64,000 nucleotides of DNA from Trichlorobacter thiogenes (GTDB lineage Bacteria > Desulfobacterota > Desulfuromonadia > Geobacterales > Pseudopelobacteraceae), in assembly GCF_900167465.1 (NCBI RefSeq), contig NZ_FUWR01000009.1, positions 1 to 64,000 of the forward strand, in the 5' to 3' direction. Below the pieces are notes generated by a model. The model was not told the DNA's origin, searched no databases, and saw only the letters and a program-made list of their open reading frames with translations. Positions within the stretch are counted from its first letter, which is position 1, and every line of letters begins with the position of its first letter. Positions 19,577-27,738 of the stretch are shown here, one piece after another. The translations under genes were made by a program, and so were the position numbers.

Positions 19577-20359
19577 ATGTCACATATTCTGACGTCAGTT
19601 GATAATCGAGTAGCAACCATAACCTTTAACCATCAAGAGACACGCAACAGTCTTAGTTGTCAATTACTGGATGAGATGCTTCAGGCCATTGATCAGTTCT
19701 CCCAAGATGATTCTGTTCGGGCGTTGGTTATTCGTGCTCCCCAAGGAACAAAGGTCTGGTCATCTGGTTTTAACATTCACGAGCTGCCTCTATCAGGCAG
19801 AGATCCTTTATCCTACAATGACCCGCTGGAGTGTCTGCTGCGAGCTGTGGCGAGATTTCATTCCCCGGTGATTGCAATGATTGAAGGATCTGTCTGGGGT
19901 GGTGCCTGTGACCTCTCATTTGTCTGTGATATTGCCATCGGATGTCCCAGCTCCTCGTTTGCCATTACGCCAGCCAAGCTGGGGGTTCCCTATAATATTT
20001 CCGGTATCATGCATTTCTTTAATATTGTGGGGCCTCGGATAGCCAGGGAAATGTTCTATACGGCAGAGCCGATCTCTGCTGAACGGGCAGTGCAAGTGGG
20101 TATATTGAATCATCTGGTAGCCACTGAAGAGCTTGAGTCATTCACCTATGCAATGGCTGGCAGGATCGCTGATAACTCCCCACTGGCTAATCGGGTGATG
20201 AAGGAGCAGTTGCGTCTGTTGGCCGACGCCTACCCCTTGCGTCCTGAGACCTTTGAATATGTACAGGGCTTGCGGCGTATGGCGTATGATAGCAGTGACT
20301 ATGAAGAGGGGAAACGGGCCTTTCTTGAGCGACGTAAACCGGTTTTTACCGGTAAGTAG
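19577..20359 (+). CDS. scpB: Methylmalonyl-CoA decarboxylase, crotonase family
   Basis: The 260-residue crotonase-fold protein resembles E. coli YgfG/ScpB along its whole length. Shared segments as I recall that protein are GFNIHELPLSGRDPLSY (HELP..GRDPLSY), MIEGSVWGGACD (oxyanion-hole region), LGVPYN and VGILNHLV. ScpB converts methylmalonyl-CoA to propionyl-CoA and CO2. It lies 20 bases after the NtrX-like gene and may be co-transcribed, but no other methylmalonyl-CoA gene is nearby, so the functional link is unclear. A general enoyl-CoA hydratase is the alternative. Confidence 0.85.
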   Translation: MSHILTSVDNRVATITFNHQETRNSLSCQLLDEMLQAIDQFSQDDSVRALVIRAPQGTKVWSSGFNIHELPLSGRDPLSYNDPLECLLRAVARFHSPVIAMIEGSVWGGACDLSFVCDIAIGCPSSSFAITPAKLGVPYNISGIMHFFNIVGPRIAREMFYTAEPISAERAVQVGILNHLVATEELESFTYAMAGRIADNSPLANRVMKEQLRLLADAYPLRPETFEYVQGLRRMAYDSSDYEEGKRAFLERRKPVFTGK

Positions 20360-20385
20360 TGTGTCGGGACAGCAATAAGGAATAA

Positions 20386-20415
20386 AAAAGGGGATGCGCG
20401 AGCGCATCCCCTTTT
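20386..20415. terminator. Bidirectional terminator between scpB and gltA
   Basis: AAAAGGGGATGCG and CGCATCCCCTTTT form a perfect 13-bp stem with a four-base loop. A and T runs flank both sides, so it can serve the convergent scpB (+) and gltA (-) genes. Confidence 0.92.
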
Positions 20416-20437
20416 GTTTTACAGCAGCAAGCGGTGA

Positions 20438-21760
20438 TTAGTTACGGCCGCCAGCCTCAGCCCACTTCTCAAGCATTGCAGTGGTAACAGACTTCGGACG
20501 CTCAAGGGCATAGCCCAGACCGCGGTCCCAAGTGATGTTAGCCATGCAGCCCAGTGCGCGGCCTACACCGAACAGAACGGTGTAGAAATCGTACTCGGTC
20601 AGACCGTAGTACATCTGGATAACGCCAGATTGTGCGTCAACGTTTGGCCATGGGTTCTTGGTCTTGCCGTGCTCGGTCAGAACGCCAGGAGCAACTTCGA
20701 AGATCTTGGCGATAACTTTGAACAGCGGGTACTCGTTGAGGCCCGGGGTGTTGAGGCAGAACTCACGCTGTGAAGTGTAACGCGGGTCGGTCTTACGCAG
20801 AACAGCGTGGCCGTAGCCGGGGATAACCTGACCAGCGTTCAGGGTGTCCCACAGAGCAGCTTTGATCAGCTCTTCAGTAGGCTCTACATCCTTGCAGTAC
20901 TTCTCCTGGAACTTCAGAGTCCAGTCCAGAACTTCCTGGTTTGCCAGGCCGTGCAGCGGGCCAGCCAGACCGTTCAGGCCTGCAGAGTATGCATAGTATG
21001 GGTCAGACAGAGCGGAGTGTACCAGGTGAGTGGTGTGTGCAGATACGTTACCGGACTCATGGTCGGAGTGCAGGATGAAGTACATACGTGCAACGTCCTT
21101 GTACTCCTCTTTCTGGCCGATCATATGGGCAAAGTTGGCGCCCATATCCAGCTTAGGATCGATAGCAACCTGCTTGTCACCACGATACTTCAGGTTGTAA
21201 ATGAATGCAGCAATGATCGGAATACGGGCAACGATATCGCTGGCATCTTCATAGACATATTCCCAGGCAGTCATCTTGTTGAACTTGCCGGAGTTGTAGA
21301 AGCCTGCAAACTTGGAGTCTTTCTGCAGGGTTAGCATGGCAACGGACAGCATTACCATTGGATGGCTGTCTTTTGGCAGAGCGCGGATAGCGTCAAATAC
21401 GTACTGGGGAACTTCCTGACGGGTTTTCCACTCGGCTACAACTTCGTCAACCTGAGCTTGAGTTGGTACGTCACCGGTAAGAAGCATGTACCAGAAAGAC
21501 TCAACAGTAGGATAGTTTGAGCCGGGTGCCTTTGGCAGTGCGGCAAAGGTTTCAGGAATGGTCTTGCCACGGAAGCGGATACCTTCCTGGGGATCCAGGT
21601 AGGAAATGTCTGTTACCAGGCTGCGGATGTCGCGGGCGCCGCCGATGCACTGATCGATGGTTACTTCATCAATCTTCACCTTGCCGAATTCTTTTACCAG
21701 ACGGGTGGTGCGGGGGCGATGCTCTTCGATTTTCTGCTTGAGAGTTTCCTTCAGAGCCAT
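20438..21760 (-). CDS. gltA: Citrate synthase, eukaryotic-like type
   Basis: The 440-residue enzyme joins acetyl-CoA and oxaloacetate to citrate at the entry of the TCA cycle. Segments such as HTTHLVHSALSDPYYAYSAG, GLAGPLHGLANQEVL, VIPGYGHAVLRKTDPRY and NVDAQSGVIQMYYGL resemble mitochondrial citrate synthases much more than E. coli GltA. A eukaryotic-like citrate synthase is established for Geobacteraceae, where acetate oxidation depends on it. A strong GGAG site precedes the ATG. The upstream region carries a candidate promoter flanked by two GTATAC-type sites. It is transcribed alone between two terminators or promoters. Confidence 0.96.
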   Translation of the reverse strand: MALKETLKQKIEEHRPRTTRLVKEFGKVKIDEVTIDQCIGGARDIRSLVTDISYLDPQEGIRFRGKTIPETFAALPKAPGSNYPTVESFWYMLLTGDVPTQAQVDEVVAEWKTRQEVPQYVFDAIRALPKDSHPMVMLSVAMLTLQKDSKFAGFYNSGKFNKMTAWEYVYEDASDIVARIPIIAAFIYNLKYRGDKQVAIDPKLDMGANFAHMIGQKEEYKDVARMYFILHSDHESGNVSAHTTHLVHSALSDPYYAYSAGLNGLAGPLHGLANQEVLDWTLKFQEKYCKDVEPTEELIKAALWDTLNAGQVIPGYGHAVLRKTDPRYTSQREFCLNTPGLNEYPLFKVIAKIFEVAPGVLTEHGKTKNPWPNVDAQSGVIQMYYGLTEYDFYTVLFGVGRALGCMANITWDRGLGYALERPKSVTTAMLEKWAEAGGRN

Positions 21761-21829
21761 TGGGTACTTCTCCTTTCGGGATAATGGTGCAACTAGTTAA
21801 TTGCACAATGCAATAAGCGTTTTGAATAT

Positions 21830-21898
21830 ACTGTATACAAAAATTTTGGCTGTTATAGCACCCTGTGGGGGCAAATACAACAGGTTTTTTGTATACTG
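21830..21898 (-). promoter_or_regulatory. Candidate gltA promoter flanked by two GTATAC operator-like sites
   Basis: On the minus strand, TTGTAT (21880-21875) and TATAAC (21857-21852) are 17 bases apart and could be a -35/-10 pair for gltA. One GTATACAAAAA site lies just downstream (21833-21843, within the palindrome TGTATACA at 21832-21839). A second copy in inverted orientation lies just upstream (about 21886-21897). The two sites are about 55 bp apart on either side of the promoter, a layout that suits repression. The protein is unknown; TGTATACA-like cores are common for GntR-family regulators. Confidence 0.5.
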
Positions 21899-21906
21899 AA
21901 ACAACA

Positions 21907-23097
21907 TTATAAAATTACCAGCGCATCATCTGACCTGGTCAGCTGTTTTAGCCCGTCGTTACTGAGATAGAAGGTGTTTTCGATTCCTACGGCACCTTCT
22001 CCGGGGAAGACCACTTTGGGTTCAAAGGCCCAGGCCATACCAACCTCCATGGTCTGGTCCTTAAATCCGCGGGCAATGAACGGGAATTCATCGATTTCTA
22101 TCCCCAATCCATGCCCGATAAAGGAAACCTGTGAGTTTTGTGCCCCCATGAAGCTATCGGCGTAGCCCAGTTCCATGGCCAGCCCATGGCAGCGGTCATA
22201 GATCTCGCCCCAGCTGATACCCGGCACCACAATCTCTTTCATCAGTTCCTGTACCTTCAACATATCTTCAAAACCTTTGGTAAGACGATCCGACAGCGGA
22301 CCGATACTAAAGATACGGGTCTGATCAACCAGATAACCGTCAATGCTGCCGGCAAAGTCCATGATAATCGGCTCGTTGCGGCCGATCGGCTTGTGTCCGG
22401 CTCCTTGGCCAAAACAGGGGGATGCCCCCAGTCCGCCGAAAGGAGTGTCGGTGTAGGCCGGAACCGCGCTGTCAGTGCCTGAGAAGGTATGGCCAAAACA
22501 CATCTCTCCATTAAAGACCCGCATCCTGATCAGTCCCAGATGGCCATGCTTGCGGGCTGTGTACTCCAGCTCTGCAGCCAGCTCATAGTCCGTCATTCCC
22601 TCTTTAATGGCTTCTTTGGCCCGCTGATAGACTTTATGTACCTGATCGGCTGCATCCTGCATCAGATGGATCTCATAATGGCTCTTGATCATCCGCACTT
22701 GGCGGATCAGCGGTGTTGCATCGCTGAAGGTTACGTTGGGCCATACCTTGCGGTAACGCTCCAGAAAGACAACCGGCAATACGTCAAATTCAAGCCCGAT
22801 CTGTTTCGGTTCCGGGTACCCATAGCTGGTAATGATTGCCGGTATGTCTTTAGGCGATGAAAACGGCACAACTTCTTTCAGACCTGATTCCATGCGCGCC
22901 CGTGCCTGATCCCGGCGAACCAGGTAGAGCGGTTGGCCACTGGCAGGGAGATAGAGGCAGCCATTTTGGACAGTACCGGTAAAGTAGTAGAGGTCAGCAT
23001 TCTGTACAATCAGCACCGCATCAAGGCCCGATGCCTGCATCAGGTCTTGTAGTTTTTTACAGCGGAATTCAAGTTCAGTGGCTGGGGTCAGTCGCAT
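21907..23097 (-). CDS. M24-family Xaa-Pro aminopeptidase-like protein
   Basis: The product from the ATG at 23097 is 396 residues: an N-terminal creatinase-like domain (about 1-145), then the M24 pita-bread domain. Metal ligands are visible: two aspartates in MDFAGSIDGYLVDQTR, the histidine in FIGHGLGIEIDE, and glutamates in AFEPK and GIENTFYL. Such enzymes cleave the bond before proline in peptides; some relatives have other substrates. The open frame runs back to 23376, but that part overlaps the divergent methyltransferase gene and has no family similarity, while AAAGGA precedes 23097. Confidence 0.88.
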   Translation of the reverse strand: MRLTPATELEFRCKKLQDLMQASGLDAVLIVQNADLYYFTGTVQNGCLYLPASGQPLYLVRRDQARARMESGLKEVVPFSSPKDIPAIITSYGYPEPKQIGLEFDVLPVVFLERYRKVWPNVTFSDATPLIRQVRMIKSHYEIHLMQDAADQVHKVYQRAKEAIKEGMTDYELAAELEYTARKHGHLGLIRMRVFNGEMCFGHTFSGTDSAVPAYTDTPFGGLGASPCFGQGAGHKPIGRNEPIIMDFAGSIDGYLVDQTRIFSIGPLSDRLTKGFEDMLKVQELMKEIVVPGISWGEIYDRCHGLAMELGYADSFMGAQNSQVSFIGHGLGIEIDEFPFIARGFKDQTMEVGMAWAFEPKVVFPGEGAVGIENTFYLSNDGLKQLTRSDDALVIL

Positions 23098-23161
23098 GGA
23101 TGTATAGTTCCTTTCTTTAGGCACTTGACGACAAGGCCGGAACCGGTTAGGGTGCCGCCCC

Positions 23162-23758
23162 ATGTCAGGACGAATATTCAAATCATTTTCCATCGGCCTC
23201 TTTACCATTATTCCGGCCGGTGATCCAACTCCAAATCCATCTGGTCTGCCGATTGTGTTGGGGAAAAAAGGGGCTTTTGGTTCAGGGGAGCATGAGACCA
23301 CCGCCTCCTGCCTTGAGATTATGCCTACTATTCCCGGTATCCAGGGAAGCCGTGCGCTGGATCTGGGGAGCGGCACCGGTATCCTTGCCCTGGCTGCAGT
23401 CCGTCTTGGGGCTGAGGCGGTGGTTGCGGTTGATCTGGAAGAGGCCGCAGCGGTTTCCTGTCAGGAAAATGTAGCTTTTAACGGGCTTGAAGGCAGGATC
23501 ACCACGGTCTGTGGTGAGCTGGCCAGTATTGAGATACAGCTGTTTGATCTGATACTGGCTAACATCTACGCCGATATTCTGTTGCCGCTGGCGGATCAGC
23601 TGGTGGGGATGACTAATCCCGGTGGCCATCTGCTGCTTTCCGGTATCCCCTTGCAGGATAAGTTTGACATAGTACAACGCTACACCCGGTTAGGATGTAG
23701 CGTTGTTGACAGCAGGATAGGGGAGGAGTTTGCCACCTATCTCTTTCTAAGGCCGTAA
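23162..23758 (+). CDS. PrmA-like methyltransferase lacking the N-terminal domain
   Basis: The 198-residue protein is a Rossmann-fold SAM-dependent methyltransferase. AFGSGEHETT (38-47) matches the AFGTGTHPTT motif of ribosomal protein L11 methyltransferase PrmA, and LDLGSGTGILALAA (66-79) is the SAM-binding motif I. NIY replaces the catalytic-region NIL. PrmA is usually about 290 residues; the N-terminal domain that recognises L11 is absent here, so the substrate is probably different. The gene is divergent from the M24 peptidase (64-base gap) and its stop directly abuts that of the next minus-strand gene. The ATG start has only a weak ribosome-binding site. Confidence 0.75.
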   Translation: MSGRIFKSFSIGLFTIIPAGDPTPNPSGLPIVLGKKGAFGSGEHETTASCLEIMPTIPGIQGSRALDLGSGTGILALAAVRLGAEAVVAVDLEEAAAVSCQENVAFNGLEGRITTVCGELASIEIQLFDLILANIYADILLPLADQLVGMTNPGGHLLLSGIPLQDKFDIVQRYTRLGCSVVDSRIGEEFATYLFLRP

Positions 23759-24871
23759 CTACTTCTTCAATACCAGCGCAATCAAGATCAGTACAATGAT
23801 GCTTGCCACCACGGTCAGGGCTATTTTTGCCACCGACCAGGGGCGTTCGCCCTGCACTTCTCCGGTAGAACCGTTGATCAGGAAACGGTATGATTTGTCG
23901 CCGTACTTGTAGGCACTGATCCAGACCGGTAGCAGAATATGCTTGAAGGTGATCCCCTCAAACTGGGTCCGTACGGTGTTAATTCGCTGGTGGTCACCAC
24001 CGATATCCGCAGCAACCGTCTCCCTGATGGCTCCGTCCATCTCCTTTTTTGCCCGTTCAAAGCCGTCACCCAGATCAACCTGGTAGGCTTCAGCCTGAAA
24101 ACCACTCATATAGGCATCCTGATACGGAACAAGGGATTTCATGTCCCACGGTTCCAGCTCATCAACGATCTCTGGCGGCAGAGATCGTCCCGCCTGGACA
24201 ATAACATCATCAAAGTTCTGCCAGACCGTGCCGCTGGCATGATACCAGCGGGTGTGGCGTACCTGGCGGGTTCGGCTGACCGTGTTACCGTCATCGTCGG
24301 TTTCATTGTAACGTTCGGTCTCGTAGTAATCCTCGCCCCGCTCACCGTCGTACCAGGTGGTGGAGTTCGCATCAAAGGTCCAGTAAGGGATGTACATCCC
24401 TTTGATGCCGCCATCCCGTGCGGCCTGTTCCTTCAGGCCACTGGGGGCAAACCAGAGACCACCCAACCAATCACGGAACAGTTCCATCGCCTTGTTCTTG
24501 GGGATCTTGAACGGCAGGATCGCCCCCGGTTTGATCAGGCGGCTGGCCTTTGCTTTGGCCTGCAGTTGGGTGCCGCAGAACGGGCAATGGCTCATGGAGA
24601 TATTTGGCTGCAGGGTAGAGGTGCCACCGCAGGATTGGCACTTGACCGTCTGCACCTCCTGGGAATCACCCTGTTCTGTTGCTCGAGCAAAGTATTCGTA
24701 AAAATCAAGCTCTTTGATTTCCTCTGCAGACTGAGGAATCTTGTTTTCATGGCCGCAATAGGGACACTTCAGGGTGGCAGCGCCGGGGTGAAACTCCAGC
24801 TTGGCCCCGCAAGATCCGCAAGGGAACTGTTTGGTAGCTGTATTAGGTGTCTGTTGGGTCGGGTCGCTCAT
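23759..24871 (-). CDS. Zinc-ribbon protein with C-terminal membrane anchor (YdjG-like)
   Basis: The 370-residue protein has two zinc ribbons near the N-terminus, CGSC with CPYC and CQSC with CPFC (about residues 18-105). A middle domain follows, rich in aromatic and acidic residues (GMYIPYWTFDANSTTWYDG), and a single hydrophobic segment lies at the very C-terminus (about 346-368) before KK. Similar proteins are often annotated as TFIIB-type zinc-ribbon proteins and occur next to SPFH proteins, as in the ydjFGHI locus of Bacillus. Here the SPFH gene lies upstream on the same strand, separated by a toxin-antitoxin pair. A role at the membrane with the SPFH protein is inferred. Confidence 0.7.
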   Translation of the reverse strand: MSDPTQQTPNTATKQFPCGSCGAKLEFHPGAATLKCPYCGHENKIPQSAEEIKELDFYEYFARATEQGDSQEVQTVKCQSCGGTSTLQPNISMSHCPFCGTQLQAKAKASRLIKPGAILPFKIPKNKAMELFRDWLGGLWFAPSGLKEQAARDGGIKGMYIPYWTFDANSTTWYDGERGEDYYETERYNETDDDGNTVSRTRQVRHTRWYHASGTVWQNFDDVIVQAGRSLPPEIVDELEPWDMKSLVPYQDAYMSGFQAEAYQVDLGDGFERAKKEMDGAIRETVAADIGGDHQRINTVRTQFEGITFKHILLPVWISAYKYGDKSYRFLINGSTGEVQGERPWSVAKIALTVVASIIVLILIALVLKK

Positions 24872-24917
24872 GCGTTGTCTCCTGATTTAGTAATTACTAC
24901 CTGCTTCCAGAGAACGG

Positions 24918-25121
24918 TCAAGCCCCCAGCTCCTTAACCAGCTCCATTTCCTTACGTAGCACTGTATTTATCAAGGTTCCAATATCAGTTTTGCACTTGC
25001 GAGCGCGTTGACTGAAAAAACTTTCAATCGAACCTTCAAGGTACACAGGGAACTGTAGTTCTTCAGGCTTACAGTAAAATTTCCCCTGCTCTGCCTTTGA
25101 AAAATCATATTCTTTTTTCAT
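24918..25121 (-). CDS. brnA: BrnA-like antitoxin
   Basis: The 67-residue protein has an N-terminal part that likely binds the toxin and a C-terminal ribbon-helix-helix-like region (VYLEGSIESFFSQRARKCKT, then IGTLINTVLRKEMEL), typical of BrnA/CopG-type antitoxins. It overlaps the 3' end of the toxin gene by four bases (ATGA), the usual toxin-first order of brnTA. BrnA proteins repress their own operon; no operator was identified. Confidence 0.8.
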   Translation of the reverse strand: MKKEYDFSKAEQGKFYCKPEELQFPVYLEGSIESFFSQRARKCKTDIGTLINTVLRKEMELVKELGA

Positions 25122-25411
25122 CGTGGTCTCCTTGCAAAATAAGTCTCACGCTCGCGCTTTGTTGCTTTTCGTGCTGAAATAATTCTGACAATCAGTTCGT
25201 TGCTAATGTTTCGGATGGTATGGACAACCAGCAAAACAGATGAATCCGGAATCATGCCGATGACGATCCAGCGTTCTTCATCATTTGAATGTTCATCATC
25301 ATAAAGGTTAAGCTGCCATGGATCGGCAAAAACGTGGCCAGCATCTGAAAATGATACCTTATGATTTTGAATGTTTAGTCGTTCTTTTTGTGGATCCCAT
25401 TCAAATTTCAT
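25118..25411 (-). CDS. brnT: BrnT-like toxin (RelE-fold ribonuclease)
   Basis: The 97-residue protein begins MKFEWDPQKERLNIQNHKVS and continues with FSDAGHVFADPW, ERWIVIGMIPDSSVLLVVHT and RIISARKATKRERETY, the full BrnT pattern. BrnT is a RelE-like ribonuclease that stops translation when not bound by BrnA. The pair lies between two minus-strand genes that probably belong together, so it looks inserted. Confidence 0.88.
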   Translation of the reverse strand: MKFEWDPQKERLNIQNHKVSFSDAGHVFADPWQLNLYDDEHSNDEERWIVIGMIPDSSVLLVVHTIRNISNELIVRIISARKATKRERETYFARRPR

Positions 25412-25482
25412 GGTTGGATTTCTCTCGCTTTGTTCCGGTTCTTAGGCCAGAAAATTTGTTATTACCATACCGTCCTCTCCTC

Positions 25483-26637
25483 TTACGCTGGAGGCATGGG
25501 CGGAGGAACCGCACCAAAGACCGGAGCAAGTTCAGCCACGGTACCGGCTGCTGTCCAACTTGCCATCCCCTGCTTCCAGACCAGGGTCTCGCGGGTCAGT
25601 TGACCGCTTAGAACCATCTGCTGCAGGGCTGGCGCCTCAAACGGACCAGACTGCTGACCGTTTATGGCCACAAACAGGTTAAGCTGGGGCAGGGGAGGTG
25701 GTCCCGGCATAGGTGGCGGCTGGGCTGCGCCGCCTGAAAAACCGGGATTAATGCCAGGCTGCTGCACCATATTGGTAAAGGCGCCGCCCATGGCGTTACC
25801 CATCTGACCACCCATACCAAAGCCCATGCCTATCCCCACGCCAGCCGCTGCCAGACCGCCAGGGTTGTTGGCTGCATCATTAATGGAGTTGGCGGTTTCG
25901 TACTGGGTGTACATCTGCATATTGCCGATGGCCCGCATGGCGCCGGCCTTGTCAATTGCCCGTTCCACCTCCTCAGGCAGGCCCACATCCTGTACCTGTA
26001 CCTCGGTCAGGGCGATGCCAAGGCTTTCAAAAGCCGGGGCGATCCGCTCTTTCAGCATCTCACCCATGGTAAAGACCTTGCTCTCAAGGTCGATCACCGG
26101 AATCTGCAGCTCCGGCATCACTTCCTTGATCCGCATCCCGATCTTGCCCTTCAGGTTATCCTGAATCTCGTCGGTGCTGAATTCGCCATCAGTACCTGCA
26201 ATTTCACGGATAAAGACGGCCGGGTCCTTGATTTTGATTGAATAGATACCAAAGGCAGTCACCCGCACTGCGCCGAATTCCGGGTCACGCATGGTGCAGG
26301 GACCGGGGGTACCCCACTTCAGGTTGGTGAACTGGCGGGTGGATACAAAGTAAACCTCAGCCTTGAAGGGGGATTCAAAGCCATACTTCCAGCCTTTGAG
26401 AGTAGCCAGAATCGGCAGGTTCTGAGTGGTCAGATCATAGGTGCCGGGCTTGAAAACATCGGCAATCTGCCCTTCATTGATAAAGACGGCTGCCTGTCCT
26501 TCGCGGACGACCAGCTTGGCACCATTCTTTATCTCGTTGTTATAACGGGGAAAACGCCAGATCAGGGTGTCGTTGGTGTCGTCCAGCCATTGGACAATGT
26601 CAATCAGTTCCGCTTTTAATTTGTCCCATAATGCCAT
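25483..26637 (-). CDS. SPFH-domain protein with C-terminal GYF_2 domain (YdjI-like)
   Basis: The 384-residue protein has an SPFH core at about residues 30-250. A glycine- and methionine-rich linker (about 255-300) and a proline-rich stretch follow. The end is a GYF_2 (DUF4339) domain, with NGQQSGPFEAPALQQMVLSG and LVWKQGMASWTAA at about 318-370. There is no clear membrane segment. SPFH proteins of the YdjI/virion-core type form oligomers at membranes; in Bacillus YdjI works with a PspA protein. Its likely partner here is the zinc-ribbon protein gene at 23759-24871. Confidence 0.82.
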   Translation of the reverse strand: MALWDKLKAELIDIVQWLDDTNDTLIWRFPRYNNEIKNGAKLVVREGQAAVFINEGQIADVFKPGTYDLTTQNLPILATLKGWKYGFESPFKAEVYFVSTRQFTNLKWGTPGPCTMRDPEFGAVRVTAFGIYSIKIKDPAVFIREIAGTDGEFSTDEIQDNLKGKIGMRIKEVMPELQIPVIDLESKVFTMGEMLKERIAPAFESLGIALTEVQVQDVGLPEEVERAIDKAGAMRAIGNMQMYTQYETANSINDAANNPGGLAAAGVGIGMGFGMGGQMGNAMGGAFTNMVQQPGINPGFSGGAAQPPPMPGPPPLPQLNLFVAINGQQSGPFEAPALQQMVLSGQLTRETLVWKQGMASWTAAGTVAELAPVFGAVPPPMPPA

Positions 26638-26758
26638 GTTTAGTGCCTCCTTACGGGGGGTCTTGGATGTACAGCGTAAGCGGATAGTTTAAATGGTTTT
26701 AGGAATGTTGCAAGAGGAGAGATGGTAACATTTTACCTGCAGCATGAAGCTATTATGG

Positions 26759-27724
26759 TTAAAGAGTCTGTAAATCCTTCATAAGACGGATAACAGCCAG
26801 CTCCTTTGCCTTGGCTTCAACATCAACCGTCATCGGTTTGTTACGCCAACAGACAGGAAAATCAGCGGGATTGATATAATCGGCATGGGATTTGGGGGTA
26901 GTACTCCCCCAGCCTGATTTTGGTGATGAAATATGGCAGTACTGTTCTTGTCCGGTTGTTTTCCAGGTGGAGCCTGCCAGTTCTGTCGCCTCTTCAATCG
27001 TCAGATTATCCGGGTTGCAGCGGTGGTGGTGAACATCATAGACAAGTGGAATGGCGTGCTGCTGACAGAATGGTAGCAGATCCTGCGGTGTATAACTGAC
27101 ATCATCGTTTTCAAGGGTCAGACGGCTGCGAACCGATTCTGGCAAACTGTCCAAGACCTCTCCGAATCGTTGCAGTGCTGCCTGCTTATCACCATACACG
27201 CCGCCCGCATGAATGTTAATCAGATCAGCCCCAACCTTTTCTGCCAACCAGCCATGATAGGCCAGTTCCTGTACAGAATTTGCTACAACTGCCGGGTTCG
27301 GCGATGACAGCACCACAAACTGATCAGGATGAAAACTGAGCCGTATCTGCCGGGTTTGAGCAAACAGGCGGCAGGTTTCCAGGGTGGCCAGTATGGCCTC
27401 GCCACCAGGCAACTGATCTATACGGTAACCAACCTCAGGATGGGTCATGCGCGGGAAAAGCGGTGACATGATCCGAAAGGCACCAATCTCCAGCCTGGCG
27501 ACCGTTTCCAGCGCCAGTTGCAGGTTGCTGGCGTTATGCAGGCAGATCTCAGACAGCTTGAGCAACTGCTGATTGCGGGGTAACGCTGATAACGCCTTGG
27601 CGGTGGTGGTGCGGAAGCTAACCGGTTCATTCTTGAACAGGCAGCAGAGGCCAAGACGAAGCAAAGACCGTGTTGATAAGGGATCGGAAGTTGTTGTATC
27701 TGGTTTTAGTGTGTCTGTGGCCAT
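26759..27724 (-). CDS. uvsE: UV damage endonuclease UvsE
   Basis: The 321-residue protein is a TIM-barrel nuclease that cuts 5' of UV photoproducts and some other lesions without light. Diagnostic segments are LGLCC (about 27-31), IRLSFHPDQFVVLSSPNP, DLINIHAGGVYGDK, TLENDD and VYDVHHHRCNPD; the histidines, glutamates and aspartates in them are the metal ligands of the family. It lies 14 bases after the CarH-like regulator gene on the same strand, so the two are probably one transcript. That arrangement links DNA repair to a possible light signal. Confidence 0.94.
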   Translation of the reverse strand: MATDTLKPDTTTSDPLSTRSLLRLGLCCLFKNEPVSFRTTTAKALSALPRNQQLLKLSEICLHNASNLQLALETVARLEIGAFRIMSPLFPRMTHPEVGYRIDQLPGGEAILATLETCRLFAQTRQIRLSFHPDQFVVLSSPNPAVVANSVQELAYHGWLAEKVGADLINIHAGGVYGDKQAALQRFGEVLDSLPESVRSRLTLENDDVSYTPQDLLPFCQQHAIPLVYDVHHHRCNPDNLTIEEATELAGSTWKTTGQEQYCHISSPKSGWGSTTPKSHADYINPADFPVCWRNKPMTVDVEAKAKELAVIRLMKDLQTL

Positions 27725-27738
27725 TGCTTCAGATCTCC

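Noticed and set aside
23098-23376. Upstream extension of the M24 peptidase frame by 93 codons
   Set aside because: The extra part overlaps the divergent methyltransferase gene, shows no family similarity, and a good ribosome-binding site precedes the ATG at 23097.
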